A stretch of 64,000 bases of DNA from Leptospira sp. WS58.C1 (GCF_040833995.1 NZ_CP162137.1:2032501-2096500), one strand, 5' to 3'; numbered from the stretch's first letter, positions 22,506 through 33,012 are shown. Program-made: numbers and translations. Notes: generated from the letters alone by a model not told the origin.

Positions 22506-23354
22506 ATGGCGGAAGCAAATTCCCAACCGGCAAAATCCTCTAAAATCCGAAACTTCATACAAAGGGTAAAATATTGGAGAAGTGTTTTGCCAGGTACTGC
22601 AAGAGATTATTTTCTTTTAGGTTTGGCCGCAATCGACGTATTCTTTCTACTATTCGTAAACTCTTACAAAGAATTCATCCACAAGGACATTCCCGCTTAT
22701 ATTCTAGCGTTCGACTTATTCGTCATATTTTTATGGGGAATAGAAGTTTGGATTAAAATTCGTCAAAAAAAAGACATCAAAAAATATTTGAGAACCAACT
22801 GGTACGAACTCATTGGTATCATCCCTCTATTTTTCCTGAGGTCGTTTTTACTTTTAAGAGGAGTTAAACTTGCGATTGCATTCTATAGGTTCGGGACATC
22901 GGGCCAGAACGTTAGCGAAGTTCTAACTCGCGAGATCACATTCAGATTCAGGGATGTGATCGTAGATACGATCGCGGATGCCGTATTTTTACATTCATTG
23001 GAAAGAGTGGAAGAAGTGATGCTAAGACTGGATTATAGTCAGCTCGCAAAAGAGGCCATTTCTAAACATAATGATCAACTAAATTCCAAGGTAAACGAAT
23101 CCTTACAATCTAAGTTTTTATTGGAAGAATTATCCAAGATACCTTTCATGTCGCAGATCTCTCATAAATTAGGAGAAGATATCGGAAGAATGATCGCGGA
23201 AGTTTTAGAAACGGAAGTGATCGGCGATATTATGAAAGATATCACTGCGAACATCTTAAAAGAAATGGCAGAACACGTAAAAAAACTCCCCCTAGAGAGG
23301 ATCACGGAACCGAAAGAGGAAGTAACTTCTCCCCCTTCTATTCCGGAAACGTAA
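22506..23354 (+). CDS. Voltage-sensor-like membrane protein without pore domain
   Basis: Protein of 282 aa. Four membrane segments lie in residues about 35-135: DYFLLGLAAIDVFFLLFV, AYILAFDLFVIFLWGIEVWIKI, WYELIGIIPLFFL and RSFLLLRGVKLAIAFYRFG. The last has spaced Arg/Lys residues like S4 of ion channels and the second has the Asp/Glu pattern of S2. No selectivity filter or S5-S6 follows; instead a long helical cytoplasmic tail. It could be a voltage-sensor-only proton channel or a regulator, or simply a divergent ion-transport protein. Distinct from known families by eye. Confidence 0.6.
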   Translation: MAEANSQPAKSSKIRNFIQRVKYWRSVLPGTARDYFLLGLAAIDVFFLLFVNSYKEFIHKDIPAYILAFDLFVIFLWGIEVWIKIRQKKDIKKYLRTNWYELIGIIPLFFLRSFLLLRGVKLAIAFYRFGTSGQNVSEVLTREITFRFRDVIVDTIADAVFLHSLERVEEVMLRLDYSQLAKEAISKHNDQLNSKVNESLQSKFLLEELSKIPFMSQISHKLGEDIGRMIAEVLETEVIGDIMKDITANILKEMAEHVKKLPLERITEPKEEVTSPPSIPET

Positions 23355-23357
23355 ATC

Positions 23358-23819
23358 TCAAGCAACCCCACTCGGAATTCTTAAGATCAAAACCTGAGTC
23401 GTCGATTTTGCAAGAAGTTTGCCCTCCTCATCGAAGGCCTCTCCTTCTAAATAAATATGTTGGTTTCCTCTGGCGACAACCTTTGCATGTACAGTGATCC
23501 TTTGATTCTCTTTTACCATTCGAATATAACTAACACTTAATTCCAAAGTGGTGGTAGGTTTGCCGGCAGCCAAATAGCATAACGGACCGAAGGTATTGTC
23601 GAATGCTGCCGCTAAAAATCCGCCTTGGAAAACTCCCATCGGATTGGAGAATCGAGGTTCCACGTAAAAACTACAGACCATCTCCTTCTTACGCACATAA
23701 GAAACAAATTCCCCGGATAATTCTTTGAAAGCGGGAGGAGGTACCTTTAAACCCGGTGCGGCCTTCGAAAACTTCTCCCATTCTTTCTGCATATCTTCTA
23801 AATCTTTTTGATTCGCCAA
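23358..23819 (-). CDS. Hotdog-fold acyl-CoA thioesterase (PaaI type)
   Basis: Start chosen at TTG 23819 (153 aa), which has AGGAGA six bases before it; the frame runs to a TTG at 23903 with no ribosome site. FVSYVRKKEMVCSFYVEPRFSNPMGVFQGGFLAAAFDNTFGPL carries the N-P-x-G-x-x-x-G-G motif of the PaaI/YbaW group and an Asp in the helix. Likely cleaves aromatic or fatty acyl-CoAs in the cytoplasm. Converges with the gene before it (3 bp apart). Confidence 0.8.
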   Translation of the reverse strand: MANQKDLEDMQKEWEKFSKAAPGLKVPPPAFKELSGEFVSYVRKKEMVCSFYVEPRFSNPMGVFQGGFLAAAFDNTFGPLCYLAAGKPTTTLELSVSYIRMVKENQRITVHAKVVARGNQHIYLEGEAFDEEGKLLAKSTTQVLILRIPSGVA

Positions 23820-23914
23820 GGTGGATCTCCTAGTATATTCCGATCTTGTAAAGAAATTGGATTCGAGCAAATTAAAATTGCCATGATTTGGTGACACAAC
23901 CAATATGTAGGAAA

Positions 23915-24922
23915 ATGAACCCCTTCATTTTCCTCGAAACTAAACTGAAAAACGGCATCCGGACCGCATGGCAAGAACTTGGGATCAAAAAGGAGATCGC
24001 ACTTGCAATCGCAGGCGGCGGGATTAAAGCGTTTTATGGACTCGGCTTTGCATATACACTAAGGACCTGGGGTATAAAAATTAAAGAAGTATCTGGGGTC
24101 AGTGCGGGAGCCGCCATGGCCATCAGCACCTTATCCGAAACGGAAGAAGACAGTTCGAATTATTTCCAAGAACTGACCAAACGAAATCCTAAAAACTTTT
24201 ATTGGAATAGACTTCTTAGGATCAGCGCTCCCTTCCCTCATCATGGTATAGCAAGACGAACCGTAGAATATTGCCTCAGATTTTCCAAACTCATCTCAAA
24301 AGCCGCAAGGATCAGGATCCATACTGTGGAAATCCCGAAAGAAAGTCTGGACAAAAACAAAAAAGGCCAACCGATACAAAGGATACTTTTTGCTAAGGCA
24401 GCTTCCGTTATCCGCGCCTATTTTAAGGATGAAACCTTAAGAAGAAAGGGAGAACAACCTTTCGAAGTATTAAAAAGAATGAAAGACTGGGGATGGAGAG
24501 AAAAAGTTTTTACGGAGAAGGACCTAACCGATCCGGAAACGACCACCCAGATCGTAATGAATTCCTGCTCGGCTTTCCCGGTTTTGCCTCTACAAAGTTT
24601 TAATGGGAATTATTATCTGGATGGCGGATTAACCAATAATCTTTTACTGGAAGACTTCTCCCCTGAACTGCCGAAGATAGGAGTATTTTACGAACCTACA
24701 ACCTTAGTTGGAAAATCCGCTTCCGTCCTATCGGATACCTTGCTTGTTTCCCCGGGGGGACCATTTATTGAACAGGGATTTGATTATACGAACCCGAACC
24801 TAGTAAGGTATGCATTTGAAACAGGGCGGAAAGATGCGGAAGAACAAAAGGAAAGGATCTTAGGTCATCTAGACCCAAACTGGAAAAAACACTTGCATTC
24901 TTTTTTCGAACAAATAAAATAA
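23915..24922 (+). CDS. Patatin-like phospholipase
   Basis: Start at ATG 23915 with TAGGAAA in front (335 aa); a TTG at 23888 is in frame but poorer. Motifs in order: ALAIAGGGIKAFYGLGFAY (oxyanion Gly-rich), GVSAGAAMA (G-x-S-x-G nucleophile) and YYLDGGLTNN (catalytic Asp). Cytoplasmic lipid acyl hydrolase, no signal peptide. It precedes a TetR regulator (108 bp apart) and the acyl-CoA ligase region, suggesting lipid turnover. Confidence 0.9.
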   Translation: MNPFIFLETKLKNGIRTAWQELGIKKEIALAIAGGGIKAFYGLGFAYTLRTWGIKIKEVSGVSAGAAMAISTLSETEEDSSNYFQELTKRNPKNFYWNRLLRISAPFPHHGIARRTVEYCLRFSKLISKAARIRIHTVEIPKESLDKNKKGQPIQRILFAKAASVIRAYFKDETLRRKGEQPFEVLKRMKDWGWREKVFTEKDLTDPETTTQIVMNSCSAFPVLPLQSFNGNYYLDGGLTNNLLLEDFSPELPKIGVFYEPTTLVGKSASVLSDTLLVSPGGPFIEQGFDYTNPNLVRYAFETGRKDAEEQKERILGHLDPNWKKHLHSFFEQIK

Positions 24923-25030
24923 TTAACTTGCTCCTCAAAAGAAGATGGGGATGATCCCCTTTCCTTCTCCAAGGAACCTTAGAACTAGCGAAAACGAAAA
25001 AATAGAAAACACTCTTCAGGACAGAAGGAA

Positions 25031-25609
<579 letters not shown>

Positions 25610-25931
25610 GATCTAAAGAGGAACCAGTTGGGATTGTAGAAGTATCTACATTATAAATAATTCACTGTTTGTTGGAATTCCAACAAGATTTCGTTTAAAA
25701 AATTGGTTCCACAAATTAAAAATATATGATATAGGGGCGAAGCGCTCCCACGAGCCACTCCTCGCCACCCAAAGTTAGGTGCCGAATACGATACAACTTG
25801 TTTGATTCAAACTTTAGCTTCGCTATACTCAGCTACCCTTCGGGAATCCTCGCTTCTTACGGGTCGCGAGGATTGGGTAGGGGCAGCTCTTTCACCACTG
25901 TAGGAACTCCTAGAGTGAGCGACAGGATATC
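25610..25931. other. 322-bp non-coding region with palindromes between convergent genes
   Basis: Contains a perfect 18-bp palindrome TTGTTGGAATTCCAACAA (25669-25686) and, near the right end, CTGTAGGAACTCCTAGA (25899-25915) with TAGGA-AC-TCCTA arms. Between them lies a GC-rich tract (25736-25885) with GCTCCCACGAGCC and TCGCGAGGATTGG. These share GGA-NN-TCC cores with 32900-32915. No gene or tRNA seen. Bidirectional termination or a dispersed-repeat scar are likely. Confidence 0.6.
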
Positions 25932-27845
25932 CTATCTTAGAACTTCTTCTTTTTTACCGGAATATATATCGGCGATAAGTCCCGCATATTTATCAGTCAC
26001 TACGTGACGTTTTACGGAAAGTTTCGCCGTAAGTTCGTCTCCGGTCTCAAAAGGTTTAGGTAATAATCTAAAGTCCACTACTCTTTCAAAAGACTTAAAA
26101 CCGTTCGTAGCAGAGATGGCACTTTTGATGACTCCTTGGATCTTCACTGCACATTTTTTTTCCTCTTCCGCCGAGCTGAATCCAACTCCCGGTTTAAAAT
26201 CCGGGAAAAATTCAGGATTCGGAACGATCAATGCGGAAAGATACTTTTGATCCTGACCGATCACCATACATTGTAATATGAATTCGGACTGGCTCAGAAT
26301 ATTTTCGATCGGAACAGGCTCCACATTTTCCCCTCCGAGAAGAACGATGGTTTCTTTTGTTCTACCTACAATTTTCAAACAATTATTGTAAGTCATCATT
26401 CCTAGGTCTCCGGTATTGAACCATCCGTCGATCATCACCTTACGAGTATTTTCCTCATCATGATAATATCCGGACATGACCTGATCCCCTTTTACATGGA
26501 TCTCTCCCTTGATTCCATATCCTTTAGGCCCTCCCTCTTCCGTAGTCCAGAGTATCTTGGAAGTATTCGGATCTACAACACGGAGAGAAGTTCCCTTATA
26601 CAGAGGCCCTACCGTTCCGATCACTGCTTCATCCAAGATACGAACTGATATCACGGGAGAAGTTTCGGTGAGGCCGTATCCTTCTAAAACCTGGATACCT
26701 ATCGCGTTAAAAAATTTATCCACATGGATAGGAAGAGCTCCTCCTCCGGAAACAGTCCCCTTCAATTCTCCGCCCGTAGCTTGTCGGATCTTACTCAGAA
26801 CGATCAGATCCAAAAGAGTAGCCGGCAGTATATTCAAAATATATTGTAGAAGTTTCAATATTCCCACGAAGAAAGAAATCAGTGAATTTCTTCCGGTCAG
26901 ATCCAATTCTCGAAAACCTAGCCAACGTTTCGCGGATTGAATATTCGAAGAGAAGAATAGTGCCGCATGAAATAGACTCTGTTTTATACTCGAAGACTTA
27001 GCGATAGTCGCATATATCCCTTGATATACACTTTCCCAAAGCCTCGGTGCGGAAGCCATAAACGTAGGTTTTACTTTTTTTAGATCTTCTTTCAGCGTTC
27101 TCACGGAAGAATAATACGTACCCGCTCCGAAATAGATACATACCATCTCGAACATCCTTTCAAAACTATGCCAAACTGGAAGAATAGAAAGTATCCTCTC
27201 TCCCGCAGACAGTTTGATCGGAATCCGATTGATCTGAGACATGATATTTTTATGAGTTAAAGGAACTCCTTTAGGACGACCCGTTGTTCCGGCGGTGTAG
27301 ATCAAAGTAAAAAGATCTTCCTCCTGGATCTGAGAAATCCTTTTTTCCATTTCTCGGTTGCCCTTATCTCTTAGTTCTTTTCCCCTTTGGACTAGATCCC
27401 AAAATCTAAGTTCTTTGCCCGTACCCTTCGCATTTTTGTCTATTAGAATAATTGTATTTACGTTCTGGATGGCGCTTTGGTTTTGATAAAGTTTTTTAAG
27501 GACCGAATCGTTTTCTGCAAATACGATCGTGGACCCGCTATGGGGAAGAATATGGTTGAGATCCGAATCTGTAACATCCGTTCCTCTCGGAACGTCTGCC
27601 CCACCCGCCATCACAATCGCATAATCGGTGATAATCCATTCTAAACGGTTATCTGAAAGAACGGCAGCATGTCCCTTATACGGAAATTCCAATTCTATAA
27701 GTGCGGTCCCGAGTTGTAATCCTAACTCGTACAATTCCGAAAATCCTACCGAGTCGAATTCCCCCGAAGAATTTTTAGTCAGAAACGCAGGTCTTTCCCC
27801 ATATTTATTTTTGGACGATTGATATAAATCGGCAAGAGTTTTCAT
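25932..27845 (-). CDS. Long-chain acyl-CoA ligase (AMP-forming)
   Basis: Protein of 637 aa of the FadD/ACSL type. Motif A YTAGTTGRPKGVPLTH (about residue 190), GYGLTETSPVISV and GWFNTGDLG identify the ANL superfamily, with a C-terminal K-containing region GGENVEPVPIE. It activates fatty acids with ATP and CoA at the membrane. A strong ribosome site (AGGAGGTGGC) precedes ATG. Probably supplies acyl-CoA to the lipid enzymes around it (patatin, hydratase, alkyl-DHAP route). Confidence 0.92.
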   Translation of the reverse strand: MKTLADLYQSSKNKYGERPAFLTKNSSGEFDSVGFSELYELGLQLGTALIELEFPYKGHAAVLSDNRLEWIITDYAIVMAGGADVPRGTDVTDSDLNHILPHSGSTIVFAENDSVLKKLYQNQSAIQNVNTIILIDKNAKGTGKELRFWDLVQRGKELRDKGNREMEKRISQIQEEDLFTLIYTAGTTGRPKGVPLTHKNIMSQINRIPIKLSAGERILSILPVWHSFERMFEMVCIYFGAGTYYSSVRTLKEDLKKVKPTFMASAPRLWESVYQGIYATIAKSSSIKQSLFHAALFFSSNIQSAKRWLGFRELDLTGRNSLISFFVGILKLLQYILNILPATLLDLIVLSKIRQATGGELKGTVSGGGALPIHVDKFFNAIGIQVLEGYGLTETSPVISVRILDEAVIGTVGPLYKGTSLRVVDPNTSKILWTTEEGGPKGYGIKGEIHVKGDQVMSGYYHDEENTRKVMIDGWFNTGDLGMMTYNNCLKIVGRTKETIVLLGGENVEPVPIENILSQSEFILQCMVIGQDQKYLSALIVPNPEFFPDFKPGVGFSSAEEEKKCAVKIQGVIKSAISATNGFKSFERVVDFRLLPKPFETGDELTAKLSVKRHVVTDKYAGLIADIYSGKKEEVLR

Positions 27846-27925
27846 GCCACCTCCTAGAGTGGAGGAAAGTATAGTGCTCGTTCTGAACTTTGTCGTCCTG
27901 GCGTATAACTCAGGACGTGTGGATT

Positions 27926-29038
27926 TTAAAATTTTAGAGATGCTTTGTATAATACGGCTGTTTTTCTAAATTCGCTAGGTGTAGAATCCGCAAATTTCTT
28001 AAATGCTTCATTGAATGCGGATTTGGAATTAAAACCGACGGATTCAGAGATCGCTAAAATGGAACGGTCCGGATCTTCTAAAAGTAGAACCTTAGCTTCT
28101 TCCACTCTCCAAGAATTGATATAATCCGAAAATTTCATGGCCAAACGTCGGTTTAAAAATTCCGAAAGTTGGTGGTTGGTGAGTCCCAACTCTTCCGCGA
28201 GTTGGGAAAGTGTAAGATCCTCATCCGCATAAACCTTCTCCCTTTTCATCAATGATTCCAAACGATCTTTGATCTTGGATTCATCCATTCCTTTCAGTCT
28301 GGATTTTTTATAACGGACTTCTCGCAAACTTTTCCCAACGAATCCGAGCCAATTCGGTTCACGTTGAGAAAGTAAAAAGCCTAACACCAAAAGAACAGGA
28401 AGACTGAAAATACTCTCTTTAACAAATTCTATCCTTCTTAAAATAGAACCGGTAAGTCCCCAGAAGATCACAAAACAAACAAGACAAATGAAGAGTAAAA
28501 ATATTCTTCTGGCTCTTTCTTCGTTTTCATCCTGCTCGGAGCTAAATAGATAACTTCTGTACATCCAAAGCAGCGGTAGAAAGTAGGATAAAATCGAAAT
28601 TTTAGGAGTGATCTGCAAAAAAGCGAGAATACTGGAATAACTTCGGGCTTGGGTGATCTCTTGTAATGTGCGCAAACGGAATTCTTCCCCACCTAACCAG
28701 AACGGTAAAAGTAAAATTATACAGAATAGATTGGGTAGAAAGTGTAGAAAGAGCTCTCTTTTAGAAACTTCGAGTCCAAGTAATGTGATCTGAAAATGAA
28801 TGTAAAGAAGCGGTGCTATTCCCAATGCAAAAGGAATATGGATCCCGTATAGGAACGGATACTTGCGCACTAAACCGGAAAGAAAAGTTGCACCTCCCAC
28901 AAGCCAAAGAGAGGAAAAAAACATGATTAGCGCGGCTCTCGTCCTTTCCCCCAAAGAAGCCGGAGAAAGTAAGATCCCTAAAGACCAGATACAGCCAAAG
29001 GCTGCTCCAAAAACTAAATAACCGGTTTCTAAATCCAT
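27926..29038 (-). CDS. AraC-family regulator with N-terminal membrane sensor
   Basis: Protein of 370 aa. Residues about 1-210 carry about six or seven membrane spans; residues about 260-365 form an AraC DNA-binding domain with two helix-turn-helices (LSQLAEELGLTNHQLSEFLNRRL and ILAISESVGFNSKSAFNEAFKKFADSTPSEFR). Membrane-bound AraC proteins of this kind are frequent in Leptospira and bacteroidetes; the signal is unknown. Between acyl-CoA ligase and glpD on the same strand, so it may control that group. Confidence 0.9.
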   Translation of the reverse strand: MDLETGYLVFGAAFGCIWSLGILLSPASLGERTRAALIMFFSSLWLVGGATFLSGLVRKYPFLYGIHIPFALGIAPLLYIHFQITLLGLEVSKRELFLHFLPNLFCIILLLPFWLGGEEFRLRTLQEITQARSYSSILAFLQITPKISILSYFLPLLWMYRSYLFSSEQDENEERARRIFLLFICLVCFVIFWGLTGSILRRIEFVKESIFSLPVLLVLGFLLSQREPNWLGFVGKSLREVRYKKSRLKGMDESKIKDRLESLMKREKVYADEDLTLSQLAEELGLTNHQLSEFLNRRLAMKFSDYINSWRVEEAKVLLLEDPDRSILAISESVGFNSKSAFNEAFKKFADSTPSEFRKTAVLYKASLKF

Positions 29039-29078
29039 GGAACTACTTAGAGATATCAGATTGAAACTAGATGAAAAG

Positions 29079-30713
29079 TCAAAAATGATATCTTGAAAGT
29101 ATCTCCGAGGTTTCCGCCTTTTTGCGAGCAGGGTTCCAGCCCAGCATTTTTCCTAATTCTTCTATCATTCTATTCATAGATTCCATAGGAGGTGCGCCAG
29201 GAACTCCCACTCCGGATCTACGGAAGAAGAAATCGGTCCCCTTCTCTATTTTTTCCTCGGACGCAATATAACGGATCTCTGCCGTACTGAATTTTTCTCC
29301 ATTATGAAGGGTAAGAGACTCGTCGTTTGCTTTTTGGTATTTAAGAACTTCATAAGCTAAACTTCCATATCGAGCGCCCAAAGTTTCCAGGTATTCTCCG
29401 GAAAGTTTTGGATATTTTTTACTAAGCCCTTTAATTAAAGAAGAAAGATCTGAAAATTCTCCGGAAACTAGGGGTACTTGATCGGTTTCGCAAGGTAAAA
29501 ATTTCCCTGGCAAATACTCGCATAGTTTATCCGTGATATTCTCCGCTAAATGTCTACTTGTCGTATATTTTCCGCCCAACGCTGTGAAAAATCCGGGAAG
29601 TCCTTTTTCTTTATGATCTAAAATTTCGGTTTTACGGGATGCATTGTAAGTGTCCGATTTTTCGCTCGGATCTTCTACCAAAGGTCTCATACCGCCGTAG
29701 TAAAAATCCACGTCCGATTCAGTTAAATCGGTATATCCGAAAGCAATATTAATTTCTTCTAATAGACCTTGGATGTCCGATCTGGTGACCTTAAATTTAT
29801 CGGGAGAATCCGAGAATACGGTATCCGTTGTGCCGATAATCGTCTTTCCTCTCCAAGGAAGAACGAACATATGTGTTTTGTCCCTTTTTTTCAAAACGAT
29901 TGCCTTGGAAACGGTTAATGCCCGAGTTACGATATGTATTCCCTTGGATCGGACAAGCACCTTGTCCATTCCGACCCCGGCCAAAGATTCCACAAAATCC
30001 GCCCAAGGACCTGCGGCATTCACTACAGTTTTTGCAAATACCGGATAGGTTTTGCCGCTTCTTTTATCCTTTAAGATTGCCTGGTAGACTTCTCCTTGCT
30101 TCGAGATCGCGACTAATTCCGTATAATTGAGAGCAGTTCCCCCTTTTTTTTCAGCGGAGAAGATGAACTCACATGTATGTCGTTCCGGATTCATGTTCTG
30201 ATAATCGTAATATAAAAATCCACCTTTGAGTCCTTTTCTAGGGAGACTTGGCGCTTCCATCACAACTTCTTCCGGAGATAAGGATCTGTATTTAGGGATC
30301 CAAGAATCCGAACTAATATCTCGATTTCTATCGTACGAAAAATAATCGTACATCCTGAGACCTATATTTGTGATCCACTTTTCAGGATTAGAATAAACCG
30401 GAATAATAAAGCCTAGGGTCTTGAGAGCGTGAGGACTGATCTTAGCGAGTATCCTTCTTTCTCGTAAGGACTCTCGGACCAAACCGAACTCTGCATTCTT
30501 TAAATATCTTAAACCACCATGGATCAATTTGGAAGTGGCCTGAGTGGTCCCCGAAGCAAAATCATTTTTTTCCACCAAAAGAGCCTTTAACCCGCGTAAG
30601 GTGGCATCCCACAAAGTAGTGGCACCTGTTATCCCTCCCCCCACCACTAGAGTATCGAAAACTTGGGAAGAAATCTGAAAAGATTGAGTTTTAACGTCTT
30701 TCGTTTTGGCCAT
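29079..30713 (-). CDS. glpD: Glycerol-3-phosphate dehydrogenase, aerobic type
   Basis: Start chosen at ATG 30713 (544 aa); the upstream TTG adds seven residues without a ribosome site. FAD site DTLVVGGGITGATTLWDA at the N-terminus, ATSKLIHGGLRYLKN, and GGMRPLVED in the middle match GlpD. It oxidises glycerol-3-phosphate to dihydroxyacetone phosphate and passes electrons to quinone at the inner membrane. DHAP is the substrate chain entry for the alkyl-DHAP synthase encoded at 33013. Confidence 0.92.
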   Translation of the reverse strand: MAKTKDVKTQSFQISSQVFDTLVVGGGITGATTLWDATLRGLKALLVEKNDFASGTTQATSKLIHGGLRYLKNAEFGLVRESLRERRILAKISPHALKTLGFIIPVYSNPEKWITNIGLRMYDYFSYDRNRDISSDSWIPKYRSLSPEEVVMEAPSLPRKGLKGGFLYYDYQNMNPERHTCEFIFSAEKKGGTALNYTELVAISKQGEVYQAILKDKRSGKTYPVFAKTVVNAAGPWADFVESLAGVGMDKVLVRSKGIHIVTRALTVSKAIVLKKRDKTHMFVLPWRGKTIIGTTDTVFSDSPDKFKVTRSDIQGLLEEINIAFGYTDLTESDVDFYYGGMRPLVEDPSEKSDTYNASRKTEILDHKEKGLPGFFTALGGKYTTSRHLAENITDKLCEYLPGKFLPCETDQVPLVSGEFSDLSSLIKGLSKKYPKLSGEYLETLGARYGSLAYEVLKYQKANDESLTLHNGEKFSTAEIRYIASEEKIEKGTDFFFRRSGVGVPGAPPMESMNRMIEELGKMLGWNPARKKAETSEILSRYHF

Positions 30714-30870
30714 AGATTCACAGCTTGGAATCAAGAACTCGGTCGGTCAAGACATTAGAAATTATACAAGTTCTTTACTCCAAATCAGTAGATGATATTT
30801 TTTGCTTAGACCCGGTTCTTAATTCCCACTTATTTAAGGGACTTGAACCGAACGGAGTTCGATTCAATAG

Positions 30871-32880
30871 ATGTCACTTACTTCCTCCCGGGCAGGTAGT
30901 CTTCCAAACAAATGGAATTCTGTTCTAGGTTTTTTAAAAAAAGATCCGGATAGAGACGTATATGAGACTCAATATGCGGAAGATCTAAAACGACAAACGC
31001 GCAGCATCCAATATCCGGGTGCAATACTTGCCATCTTCGTTTGGCTGGGTTTCGCATTCGGAACGGACCAAAAATTACATCCTGAATTTCCGGAACTATT
31101 TTATTTTCGGATCGGCTTCTCCTTAATAGGTGTTCTTAGTTTAATCTTTCTTCTTTTGGACACTTTATTTAGGATCCCTACCCGCAAATATAGTTTAGAA
31201 ATGGCATACGTATATATCGCCTATCTATTACTTTGTACATCCTTTTTTACGGGCAGAATAGCGGACGATCCGAATTACGTATCAGGCCTCCAAATAGCAT
31301 TGATCACTATCGCGTTCGTTCCACTTCCCAAAAAGTCGTATTATATTTTCCTAATACTTTCTATTCTAACTTTTATAAGTTCTATCCTGATCTATTCTCC
31401 CAATTTAAGCTCTCCTCAAGCCGCATATTCGATGCAAAACCTGGGGATCGCATATCTTCTCACACTTGTATTTTCCGTCATTTTAGAAAGATACAGATTC
31501 GTAAGTTTTGTAAGTAGATTTAAGATCCAGGAAAGTAATAAAGAGATCTCCGAAAAAATGTTACAGATCCAAGCATTAAAGGAAAAGCAGGATGGAGATT
31601 ATTTTTTAACCGCTTTACTTCTTTCTCCTCTGATCAAACTGGATAATTCCGAAAATTCGTCGGTCAAAGTGGAATTCCTACTGGATCAGTTCAAAAAATT
31701 CTCCTTCAAAGAAAAGGAATATGAACTTGGCGGGGATTTCTTAAGCGCCTACATAATTAATATCCAAGATAGGGAATATACCGCATTCATCAACGGGGAT
31801 GCTATGGGAAAATCAATCCAAGGTGCGGGTGGCGCCTTGGTTTTAGGTTCCGTATTCAATTCTATCATTAGTCGAACTAGACTTTCTCCCGAGATCCAAT
31901 CCAAGTCTCCGGAACGCTGGCTAAAAGAAGCATTCATAGATCTTCAAAACGTATTCGAAACATTCGACGGATTTATGCTCATCTCCGCCGTTTTAGGGAT
32001 CGTCGAACATTCCACGGGAGCGATGTATTATATCAACGCGGAACATCCTTGGCCTGTTCTTTACAGAGATGGAAAGGCCATGTTTTTGGGATCGGAATCC
32101 AATATTCGTAAATTAGGGATTTCTGAAATGTTCGGGTCCAAAATACGCGTCCAAACTTTTCGTATGCTCCCCGGAGATACGATCTTCTGCGGATCCGACG
32201 GTAGGGACGATCTAGTCTTAGAAGAGGATTTTTCCGGTAAAAGGGTAATGAACGAAGACGAAACGGTGTTTTTAACCTCGGTGGAAGAAAGCGGCGGAGA
32301 ATTAAAAACGATCCGAAGATCACTGATCAGCAGAGGAAAACTTTCGGACGATCTAAGTATATTATCTATTTCTTATAATCCCTCGGTAAACCCGTATTTA
32401 GAGGACAAAAAATCCATTTCGGAAGCGGAGTCCGCTTTTCAAAAGGGAAATACAAAGGAAGCAATACGTATCCTGGAAGAAAGTTTACATAGATCGGGGA
32501 TAGTTGGGGAACGTTATTTTCCTCAAGTAGCCAAACTTTTGTCCAAATGGTACGATAAAATATCCGAATTCAAAAAAGCGGCCGAGTGGGCGGAGAAGTC
32601 CCTTGCCTGGGATCCTTCTGAAACTGAACTTTTATTCTATTCTTCTATCCTTTGGAAAAAGGTTTATACTCAAAAAAAAGACACTGAATCTTTGAAATCC
32701 GCAGCAGAGTTAGGAGAAAAATTAAGAGTCCGTTCTCCGGACCATTTTAAAAATTTGATCAACCTGTCGGATATTTATAGATTACTCGGCAATTCTTTGC
32801 GGGCCAAAAAGTTATTGGAAGAGGCATCCATTCTTTCTCCCGATGATCCAAGGATCGCAGAGTTGAAAAAACGTCTTTAG
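30871..32880 (+). CDS. Membrane SpoIIE/PP2C-type phosphatase with C-terminal TPR repeats
   Basis: Protein of 669 aa. N-terminal six or so membrane spans (about 40-210), then a SpoIIE phosphatase domain: AFINGDAMGKSIQGAGGALVLGS, GDTIFCGSDGRDDL with metal-binding Asp residues; then three or more TPR units near the C-terminus (VAKLLSKWYDKISEFKKAAEWAEKSLAWDP). SpoIIE proteins remove phosphate from anti-sigma antagonists (partner switching); TPRs suggest a docking partner. The target is unknown. Divergent from glpD. Confidence 0.85.
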   Translation: MSLTSSRAGSLPNKWNSVLGFLKKDPDRDVYETQYAEDLKRQTRSIQYPGAILAIFVWLGFAFGTDQKLHPEFPELFYFRIGFSLIGVLSLIFLLLDTLFRIPTRKYSLEMAYVYIAYLLLCTSFFTGRIADDPNYVSGLQIALITIAFVPLPKKSYYIFLILSILTFISSILIYSPNLSSPQAAYSMQNLGIAYLLTLVFSVILERYRFVSFVSRFKIQESNKEISEKMLQIQALKEKQDGDYFLTALLLSPLIKLDNSENSSVKVEFLLDQFKKFSFKEKEYELGGDFLSAYIINIQDREYTAFINGDAMGKSIQGAGGALVLGSVFNSIISRTRLSPEIQSKSPERWLKEAFIDLQNVFETFDGFMLISAVLGIVEHSTGAMYYINAEHPWPVLYRDGKAMFLGSESNIRKLGISEMFGSKIRVQTFRMLPGDTIFCGSDGRDDLVLEEDFSGKRVMNEDETVFLTSVEESGGELKTIRRSLISRGKLSDDLSILSISYNPSVNPYLEDKKSISEAESAFQKGNTKEAIRILEESLHRSGIVGERYFPQVAKLLSKWYDKISEFKKAAEWAEKSLAWDPSETELLFYSSILWKKVYTQKKDTESLKSAAELGEKLRVRSPDHFKNLINLSDIYRLLGNSLRAKKLLEEASILSPDDPRIAELKKRL

Positions 32881-32899
32881 GCTTACGTTAGAATAGCGG

Positions 32900-32915
32900 T
32901 GTAGGAGTTCCTACA
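32900..32915. repeat. Short dispersed palindrome
   Basis: TGTAGGAGTTCCTACA, a 7+2+7 perfect inverted repeat 20 bp after the SpoIIE gene stop. It shares the GGA-NN-TCC core with the palindromes at 25669 and 25899. No U-tract, so perhaps a protein-binding site or dispersed repeat. Confidence 0.55.
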
Positions 32916-33012
32916 TGTGATATTTGATCGACATTGAATATCCTTTTTACCTTGCCCTCTGGAAAGATTCGTATTTATTGGAAACGTTTTTAATTAATCG
33001 GAGATAAGACCT

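Noticed and set aside
30725..30928. 67-aa plus-strand frame between glpD and the SpoIIE gene
   Set aside because: It overlaps the starts of both genes in other frames and lacks a ribosome site.
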